Shown here: positions 17,425 through 22,089 of the stretch, one piece after another
How positions within the stretch are numbered: position 1 is the stretch's first letter
How the letters are laid out: every line of letters starts with the position of its first letter
Source: a bacterium
GTDB taxonomy: Bacteria > DRYD01
Assembly: GCA_030549815.1 (NCBI GenBank)
Contig: JAUQQQ010000011.1
Span: 31,758 to 53,846, forward strand
DNA: 22,089 nucleotides
Reading direction: 5' to 3'
Translations under genes and position numbers: made by a program
Notes under the pieces: generated by a model
The model's database searches: none
Seen by the model: only the letters and a program-made list of their open reading frames with translations
Told to the model about the DNA's origin: nothing

Positions 17425-17546
17425 ATTACTACCTTAGAATAATTGCTTTCTCAAATACTTCGCAATCTTCTGAAGTTTTTTATCTACTTGTTTTTTATTA
17501 CTTTATTTAATAAAAAATGTTTTTTTTAGGTTTATAGGAGGAAAAT
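17425..17546. promoter_or_regulatory. Divergent intergenic region between the island and the lipA-fumC operon
   Basis: 122 bp separate the minus-strand AlbA_2 start from the plus-strand operon. The sequence is extremely AT-rich (TTGTTTTTTATTACTTTATT, then TTAATAAAAAATG) and must hold promoters for both sides. TTGTTT near 17490 followed about 17 bp later by TAAAAA is a possible sigma-70-type pair for the plus strand. No operator palindrome is evident. Confidence 0.3.
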
Positions 17547-17582
17547 ATGAAAAATTGTCAAAAAGTAAATAAGAAAGTTTAA
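17547..17582 (+). CDS. Very short ORF (11 residues) with a strong ribosome site
   Basis: ATG 17547 with AGGAGG 4 bp upstream encodes MKNCQKVNKKV and a TAA stop. It is the first ORF of the plus-strand operon. The Shine-Dalgarno is as good as those of the real genes that follow, so ribosomes very probably load here. It could be a leader peptide, a truncated gene, or a small basic peptide. No regulatory hairpin is evident. Confidence 0.4.
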   Translation: MKNCQKVNKKV

Positions 17583-17608
17583 TTAGGTAGTCAAAAGGAG
17601 GTGAAATT

Positions 17609-17677
17609 ATGGGTTGGTGGTGGCTTTTAGCTTTAGCTATAATATTGGTAGGTTTATCATATCCTGATCAATTCTAA
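17609..17677 (+). CDS. 22-residue single-pass membrane peptide
   Basis: ATG 17609 is preceded by AAGGAGGTGA at ideal spacing, a near-perfect match to the 16S rRNA tail. The product starts MGWWWLLALAIILVG and ends LSYPDQF, so residues 2-17 are one membrane helix with a tryptophan cluster at the N-terminal edge. The next gene starts 16 bp downstream with its own AGGAGG. The placement and ribosome site argue that it is translated. I do not recognise a family. It may act as a small membrane regulator or partner of the zf-TFIIB protein, which is speculation. Confidence 0.6.
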   Translation: MGWWWLLALAIILVGLSYPDQF

Positions 17678-17693
17678 GACAGGAGGATAAAAC

Positions 17694-18251
17694 ATGAATT
17701 GTCCTAGGTGTAAAACTTTTGGTGAGTTGGTCGAGCTTAAAAATTCAGTTATTGCTAATATCGAAATAGATATATGTTCTGAATGTGGAGGAATATGGTT
17801 TGATAAACAAGAGTTAGGAAATGTGGTTAATATAGATAAAGCAGAGGCTGAAAAGGTAAGTAATATGCTTTCTAATACTCGAGAAATAGATAAGTCACAG
17901 GATACAGAATTGGAATGTCCTAACTGTAATTTGCCAATGTTTAAATACAGATATATGTATACTTCTAATATTTTTATAGATAGTTGTGACAAGTGCGAAG
18001 GTATATGGCTTGATAAGGAAGAATTATTAGGTATAATTAACTATTTAGAAGAAGCTTCTAAAGTGGACCCAGAAAAAGAAGCAGCTGTCCTTGCAAAAGT
18101 AAGGCAAATAAAAATGGAGTACCAACAAAGAGAAAAGGAATTTGTTGATAGTTTAGTTAAATTAGATGATACTGCTAAGAACCCTGTTTCTAAAGCTTTC
18201 GGTGAATTACTTCAATCCATATATTCTTTCCTATACAAAAGAGGAATGTAA
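17694..18251 (+). CDS. Protein with two zf-TFIIB-type zinc ribbons
   Basis: 185 residues with two tandem zinc ribbons of the zf-TFIIB family. The first uses C3, C6, C28 and C31 (NCPRCK...CSECGGIWFDKQEL), the second C75, C78, C98 and C101 (ECPNCN...CDKCEGIWLDKEEL). The GGIW(F/L)DKxEL after the last cysteine pair is the family hallmark. Residues 115-185 are a charged, helical tail. Such proteins are widespread in bacteria and poorly characterised; zinc and possibly nucleic-acid or protein binding is the usual guess. ATG 17694 has AGGAGG 8 bp upstream. It follows the tiny membrane peptide and precedes an unrecognised gene by 14 bp. Confidence 0.85.
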   Translation: MNCPRCKTFGELVELKNSVIANIEIDICSECGGIWFDKQELGNVVNIDKAEAEKVSNMLSNTREIDKSQDTELECPNCNLPMFKYRYMYTSNIFIDSCDKCEGIWLDKEELLGIINYLEEASKVDPEKEAAVLAKVRQIKMEYQQREKEFVDSLVKLDDTAKNPVSKAFGELLQSIYSFLYKRGM

Positions 18252-18265
18252 TCTAAGGTGTTGCT

Positions 18266-18877
18266 ATGAGTAAAATGTTTCATCAGAAAGTTAAGGAAAT
18301 AAATTTTACAATAAATAAAGAAAGTAAGATAATAGAAAATTTAGATAAAAATGAATCAATTGTTTTTCAAATAATAGGACAATTTATATATGAAACAGAT
18401 AACATATTTTTAACAACTAACATTAGGAAAGTTTGGGATTATTTTTCAAAGCGAATAGGTGAAGTATTTTCTTTTGAAGATTTTTTGGTAATTTTAAAGA
18501 GATTTAATGAACAAGGATTATTAGATGTAAAATTTTTGGAACCACCTATTTACTCCTCTATCATTGTTTCTCCAAAGTTAATGTTTATTTATTACCAAAA
18601 TTTCTTACAAGAATTTCATACAGTTTTAAAAGCGATACTATTTGAAATTGAAGAAAAGAATAATGATGATAGTTTTAAGATTGCTCAAAACATAAAAGTT
18701 AAGTTGGTTGTTGTTAATAATATCCTAGATTTTTTAAGAGAACAAAAAATAGTTGAATTAATGAGATATAGTGGAACTCCTTTGCCTGGAGGTAAAAGCT
18801 TTATTATACTTAAAATTGATGAAGATAAACTAAAAGAATTTAAGGAAAAATTTATTGCTGGTAGTAAAGCTGTTTAA
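18266..18877 (+). CDS. Uncharacterised 203-residue protein, possibly tandem winged helices
   Basis: I do not recognise a family. The protein is soluble, with no signal peptide or membrane helix, and is rich in Lys, Ile and Phe. Two segments look like winged-helix units from the secondary-structure pattern: residues ~27-90 (FQIIGQFIYETDN, KVWDYFSKRIGEVFSF, VILKRFNEQGLLDVKFL) and ~125-195 (IKVKLVVVNNILDFLREQKI, VELMRYSGTPLPG, SFIILKID). A DNA- or RNA-binding role is therefore possible, but it is inference. ATG 18266 has AAGGTG upstream, and the gene follows the zf-TFIIB gene by 14 bp, so the two are co-transcribed. Confidence 0.7.
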   Translation: MSKMFHQKVKEINFTINKESKIIENLDKNESIVFQIIGQFIYETDNIFLTTNIRKVWDYFSKRIGEVFSFEDFLVILKRFNEQGLLDVKFLEPPIYSSIIVSPKLMFIYYQNFLQEFHTVLKAILFEIEEKNNDDSFKIAQNIKVKLVVVNNILDFLREQKIVELMRYSGTPLPGGKSFIILKIDEDKLKEFKEKFIAGSKAV

Positions 18878-18944
18878 TTAAGCAAATTTAAATAAATGAT
18901 TATTGATATTTGGGAAAAATAGGGAAGTTGGTTTGTTCGTTTAA

Positions 18945-19190
18945 ATGTCGCAAAAAAAGTATGTCCTTGTGGTGTCTGAAATAACTCCTAAATGGGTAAA
19001 GTTGAACTTTGAAGATGGGGATTTTATAACCATAAGTAAAGATAAATTACCTGAAAAAATACATGTAGGTCAAGTCATTGAAATAACAATAAAAACCACA
19101 ACTATCCTCACAATATTAAAAGAAATAGAAAATATTACCAAAAAAGAGAAGGGAATAGAGAGAGGAATTAGCAGATCTATGAATAAATGA
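18945..19190 (+). CDS. Small DUF3006-like beta-barrel protein
   Basis: 81 residues. The first 55 follow a small beta-barrel pattern (KYVLVVSEIT, WVKLNFEDGDFITISKDKLP, VGQVIEITIK), which resembles DUF3006, where a short barrel with an EDGEF...LP...G(D/Q)VI pattern is typical. The C-terminal third is a Lys/Glu-rich helix. The ribosome site is weak (AGGGAAG about 18 bp upstream), so translation may be coupled or low. Its stop lies 6 bp before lipA, which itself lacks a clear Shine-Dalgarno, suggesting that lipA depends on translation of this gene. Function unknown. Confidence 0.55.
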   Translation: MSQKKYVLVVSEITPKWVKLNFEDGDFITISKDKLPEKIHVGQVIEITIKTTTILTILKEIENITKKEKGIERGISRSMNK

Positions 19191-19196
19191 TTTTTT

Positions 19197-20078
19197 ATGA
19201 CGAAAAGTGTTTTTTATTTTGCTGATGGTAAAAATGCTGCTAAAATTAGGGAAGTAAGTAAAGGGTTTGGGATCACGACTGTCTGTGAGGATGCCAGATG
19301 TCCTAATAGGGGATTGTGCTGGCAAAATTTAAGTGCAACATTTTTACTATTGGGTCCTATATGCACAAGATCTTGTAGGTTTTGCTTTGTTAAAAAAGGT
19401 AATCCTTTGCCTGTTGATTATCAATCTATACCGAAGTTTGCTAAATCATTGGCCAAATTTGGTTTAAAGTATTACACTTTTACCATGGTTACAAGGGATG
19501 ATTTACCCGATCATGGTGCTGATTATCTCTTCCAATTGTTTTATCATCTTAAAAACTTCAATCCGAATTGTTATATAGAGGTTCTTATTAGTGATTTGGG
19601 AGGGGATGTAAAAAATCTAAGAATTTTATTTCAAGACAACGATATTATTGACGTTTTAGCTCATAATATTGAAACTGTTAGAAGGATTACACCTATCATA
19701 AGAGATAAAAGATTTGGATATGAGAAAAGTTTGCAAGTTTTGTATAATGCTAAAATGATTAACCCGAAAGTTGTTACTAAAAGTTCTATTATTGTTGGGT
19801 TTGGGGAAAGAGAAGAAGAAATATACGAAGCAATGGATGATCTGTTAAACGTTGGATGTGATGCTTTAACTATAGGACAATATTTTAGACCTTCTTTGAA
19901 AAATATCGAAGTTTGTAAAATATATACTGATCAAGAGTTTGATAAATTAGAGAGGGTTGCATTGGAAAAAGGATTTTATTTTGTTAAGGCTGGTAGAAAT
20001 GTAAGGACATCTTACAAAGCTTATGAGTTAATAAAATTGATAGAAGTGAGGAAGGGTGGTTGTTATGGTAAGAGTTGA
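19197..20078 (+). CDS. lipA: Lipoyl synthase
   Basis: 293 residues, standard length. LipA is a radical-SAM enzyme that inserts two sulfurs into octanoyl groups on lipoyl domains of 2-oxoacid dehydrogenases and the glycine cleavage H protein. The auxiliary cluster is bound by C30, C35 and C41 (CEDARCPNRGLC) and the radical-SAM cluster by C56, C60 and C63 (CTRSCRFCF). Other family motifs are VTRDDLPDHGA, DVLAHNIETV, KSSIIVGFGE and TIGQYFRPS. Near the end GRNVRTSYKAYE replaces the usual GPxVRSSY; the second serine, which ligates the auxiliary cluster, is kept. The start ATG 19197 has no Shine-Dalgarno and follows the previous stop by 6 bp. No lipB or lplA is in the window. Confidence 0.95.
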   Translation: MTKSVFYFADGKNAAKIREVSKGFGITTVCEDARCPNRGLCWQNLSATFLLLGPICTRSCRFCFVKKGNPLPVDYQSIPKFAKSLAKFGLKYYTFTMVTRDDLPDHGADYLFQLFYHLKNFNPNCYIEVLISDLGGDVKNLRILFQDNDIIDVLAHNIETVRRITPIIRDKRFGYEKSLQVLYNAKMINPKVVTKSSIIVGFGEREEEIYEAMDDLLNVGCDALTIGQYFRPSLKNIEVCKIYTDQEFDKLERVALEKGFYFVKAGRNVRTSYKAYELIKLIEVRKGGCYGKS

Positions 20079-21465
20079 ATATGATCCAATGGGTAGTGTT
20101 GAAGTGCCTTCTGAAAAGTATTGGGGAGCTCAAACTCAAAGAGCTCTTTTAAATTTTAGAATTAGCTCAAAAAAATGGGATGATGAAATTATTAAATCAA
20201 TCATTTTAATTAAAAAAGCGGCAGCGGAAGTTAATCATGAATTAGGACTTCTTGATCAACTCAAGTATGAACTAATTGTAAAAGCATGTGATACTTTATT
20301 AAACAATTGGGAAAAGTATAAAGATAACTTTCCTCTTGATGTTTTCCAAACTGGCTCGGGGACTTCTACTAACATGAATGTTAATGAAGTAATAGCTAAT
20401 TTGGCTTCAGAATTGGCAGGTAAAGAAAGAGGATCGAAATTCATACATCCTAATGATGACGTTAATAAGGGCCAATCATCTAATGATGTAATACCAACAT
20501 CTATTAGAATTGCTTCATATAAAATGGCGATAAGATTAATCAGAAAAATCAGAGAGTTGATAGATATTTTTAAAGTTAAAGAAAAGGAATTTGAGGGGAT
20601 AATAAAAACTGGTAGGACTCACCTTATGGATGCTACGCCTATTCGCTTGTCTCAGGAATTCTCAGGCTATCGAAGACAGTTAGAATTAAGTGTTGAAAGG
20701 ATAAGTGAAGTTTTTAAGAGGATAAGGGAGCTTCCCATTGGTGGGACTGCTGTGGGAACTGGGATAAATACTCATAAGGAGTTTGGAAGGAGAGTTGCTG
20801 AAAAAATCAATACCTATCTTGAGAACGAAATAGATTTTAGTGTTTATCCTCGGTTTATCGAAGCTATAAATCATTTTGAAGCTCAATCAACGATTGATGC
20901 TGTTATTGAGTTAGTAGGTAGTTTAAAAATTTATTGTTTAGCTTTAATGAAGATAACAAATGATATAAGATGGATGGGGAGTGGTCCTGTTGGAGGAATT
21001 GGGGAATTATTGTTGCCTGAGCTTCAACCGGGGTCTTCTATAATGCCGGGTAAGGTAAATCCAGTAATTCCTGAAGCTGTTGGAATGGCATGCTCTTATT
21101 GTATAGGTCTTGAATATTCATTAATCGTTGCTAATCAATATTCAAATTTTGAGCTATCTACAACTTTTCCTTTGGCTGGTCTTGTTATTTCTGATTGTTT
21201 TAATATTTTATTGAATTTAACTGAAACTGTTGGAGAAAAACTGATAAAAGGATTGAAACCTAATTTAGAGAGAATAGAGAGTATTGTTAATTTTAATCCT
21301 TCTGTTGTTACTCCTCTTGCTAAGGTATTGGGATATGATAAAGCTTATGAAATTGTTAAGAAAGCACTTAAAGAGAGAATGTCGATAAAAGAATATTGTA
21401 TAAAATACAATGTTTTGAAACTTGAGGAAGCTGAAGAATTGTTGGATCTTGAGAAGATGGTTTAA
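20065..21465 (+). CDS. fumC: Class II fumarate hydratase
   Basis: 466 residues from ATG 20065, with GAAGGG 8 bp upstream; the gene overlaps lipA by 14 bp, indicating translational coupling. It catalyses reversible hydration of fumarate to malate. Motifs: VEVPSEKYWGAQTQRAL near the N-terminus, TGSGTSTNMNVNEVIANLA, DDVNKGQSSNDVIPTSI, GRTHLMDATPIRL, and the superfamily signature GSSIMPGKVNP. YWGAQTQR and NMNVNEV favour fumarase over aspartase, which usually has YYGIHTLR and NMNANEV. Substrate assignment within this superfamily is still not absolute. A C-terminal domain (LNP-like FNPSVVTPLAKVLGYDKA) is present, so the gene is complete. CRISPR-like repeats begin 6 bp after its stop, with no clear terminator between. 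Confidence 0.93.
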   Translation: MVRVEYDPMGSVEVPSEKYWGAQTQRALLNFRISSKKWDDEIIKSIILIKKAAAEVNHELGLLDQLKYELIVKACDTLLNNWEKYKDNFPLDVFQTGSGTSTNMNVNEVIANLASELAGKERGSKFIHPNDDVNKGQSSNDVIPTSIRIASYKMAIRLIRKIRELIDIFKVKEKEFEGIIKTGRTHLMDATPIRLSQEFSGYRRQLELSVERISEVFKRIRELPIGGTAVGTGINTHKEFGRRVAEKINTYLENEIDFSVYPRFIEAINHFEAQSTIDAVIELVGSLKIYCLALMKITNDIRWMGSGPVGGIGELLLPELQPGSSIMPGKVNPVIPEAVGMACSYCIGLEYSLIVANQYSNFELSTTFPLAGLVISDCFNILLNLTETVGEKLIKGLKPNLERIESIVNFNPSVVTPLAKVLGYDKAYEIVKKALKERMSIKEYCIKYNVLKLEEAEELLDLEKMV

Positions 21466-21471
21466 ATGGTA

Positions 21472-21537
21472 GTTTCAAAACCTTATAAGTAGAGTAAAAA
21501 CGATAGATTTAAATAACAACCTCGGGATACAAAAAGA
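21472..21537. repeat. Outermost degenerate CRISPR-like repeat plus 36-bp spacer-like segment
   Basis: A 30-bp repeat (21472-21501, starting GTTTCAAAACCTTATAAGTA and ending AAAAAC) is followed by 36 bp and then the next repeat, so the spacing is that of a normal CRISPR unit (66 bp). The 36-bp segment contains CAACCTCGG, also found in the third unit (near 21692), so it may be a shortened 89-bp unit and not a true spacer. Confidence 0.65.
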
Positions 21538-22003
21538 GTTTCAATTTCTTTCAATTTCTTAAATGTATACTGGAATGTAGACTGGGATTGCAAGAATCTA
21601 TCCAACAAAGTTGAATAAAAGGAGCTATTCTATTTTAATTCTTAATGTTTTAATACCTTATGGGTAAGCTGGGATTGAATAGCAATCTACCCAACAACCT
21701 CGGATAAAATAAATTTTCTATTTTAATCTAGAAAATTTCAATTCTTTGTTAGGTAGACTGTGATTGCAAAGCAACATATTCAACAAAATTGGATAAAACA
21801 AATTTTTCTATTCTGATTAACAATGTTTCAATTTCTCATAGATAAGACTAAGATTGTGAAGCAATCTATTGGACAACATCGGATAAAAAGAACTATTCTA
21901 TTTTAATTAAAAACATTTCAATTCCTCATAGGTAGACGGGGATTGCAAAACAATCTATCCAACGAAGTTGGATAAAACGAATTTTTCTGTTTCCATTAAC
22001 ACA
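21538..22003. repeat. Five tandem 88-109 bp units, each a decayed CRISPR repeat plus two hairpins
   Basis: Units begin at 21538, 21647, 21735, 21825 and 21915, so the steps are 109, 88, 90, 90 and 89 bp; the first carries an extra ~20 bp by internal duplication of TTTCAATTTCTT. Each unit starts with the first 22-24 bases of the CRISPR repeat (consensus GTTTCAATTCCTCATAGGTA), then a hairpin around GATTGCAAAGCAATC, then a second around TATCCAACAAAGTTGGATA, then an AT-rich stretch (AATTTTTCTATTTTAATTAA). Units differ by scattered substitutions, so they are old. The 60 bp after each repeat are related between units, unlike CRISPR spacers. Confidence 0.85.
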
Positions 22004-22089
22004 GTTTCAATCCCTTATAGGTAGACTGAAAATGAGGTGATTAAAATGATAAAAATTTCTTATGATATGTTTCAATCCCTTATAGGTAG
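22004..22089 (-). CRISPR. Distal (trailer) end of a CRISPR array running out of the window
   Basis: GTTTCAATCCCTTATAGGTA plus one more base is identical at 22004 and 22069, the second cut by the window edge. The 65-bp step fits a 30-bp repeat (ending GAAAAT) and a 35-bp unique spacer (22034-22068). The reverse complement ends in ATTGAAAC, the usual 8-base crRNA 5' handle of type I-B and related systems, so transcription is expected on the minus strand with the leader to the right, outside the window. Repeats then decay toward fumC, as trailer ends do. Only one complete spacer is visible and no cas gene is in the window. Confidence 0.65.

Noticed and set aside
20065-21465. Aspartate ammonia-lyase instead of fumarase
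   Set aside because: YWGAQTQR and NMNVNEV follow the fumarase pattern; aspartases usually have YYGIHTLR and NMNANEV.
21538-22003. Reading the 60-bp segments of the 89-bp units as CRISPR spacers
   Set aside because: The segments are clearly related to each other and contain the same hairpins, whereas spacers are unique and 30-40 bp long; they are better described as parts of a tandem repeat.

Overview
The window is AT-rich bacterial DNA. The Shine-Dalgarno sites are strong (AGGAGG, AAGGAGGTGA), arginine is mostly AGA/AGG, and there is an ordinary bacterial set of metabolic genes (Kbl, LipA, class II fumarase). I cannot name the species. The codon habits and the CRISPR repeat type (GTTTCAATCCCTTATAGGTA..., the reverse complement of the ATTGAAAC-ending repeats common in thermophiles) would fit a thermophilic or deep-branching lineage, but that is inference.

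Layout. (1) 1-5399, mostly housekeeping: the tail of an SBBP beta-propeller surface protein with a clear terminator, a minus-strand GT4 glycosyltransferase, an exported M16-fold protein that has lost its zinc site, a Kbl-type aminoacyl-CoA synthase and an RlmI-like rRNA methyltransferase. (2) 5400-5722, non-coding junk: the last ~32 codons of a decayed tnpB (IS200/IS605) with its right-end hairpin, a short duplication and GC-rich palindromic repeats. (3) 5723-17424, a defence-type accessory island. A plus-strand winged-helix/nuclease gene with an in-frame stop is followed by a minus-strand block read from right to left: a broken AlbA_2 (RecG-like) regulator, an intact PLD-SNF2 helicase, a type IIG-like Eco57I-family nuclease-methylase with two in-frame stops, the TcmP/DUF5131 pair, and a DUF2851 C-terminal half. 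(4) 17547-21465, a plus-strand operon: an 11-codon ORF, a 22-residue membrane peptide, a double zf-TFIIB protein, an unrecognised 203-aa protein, a DUF3006-like small protein, lipA and fumC. (5) 21472-22089, what looks like the trailer end of a CRISPR array, beginning 6 bp after fumC.

How the genes work together. In the island, the helicase (single PLD HxK motif, SNF2 motor) and the nuclease-methylase lie 26 bp apart and look like two parts of one restriction-type system. TcmP and DUF5131 are a known partner pair and follow directly. Much of the island is damaged: three in-frame stops (TAA, TGA, TAA) sit in otherwise perfectly continuous reading frames, and the AlbA_2 gene carries two deletions with frame changes. 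The helicase, TcmP and DUF5131 are intact. The most unusual structure is at the right end. Units of 88-90 bp, each starting with a decayed copy of the CRISPR repeat followed by two small hairpins, are repeated in tandem between fumC and what appear to be regular 65-bp CRISPR units. A second hidden structure is a pair of 31-bp-period repeat arrays directly behind the broken AlbA_2 gene.
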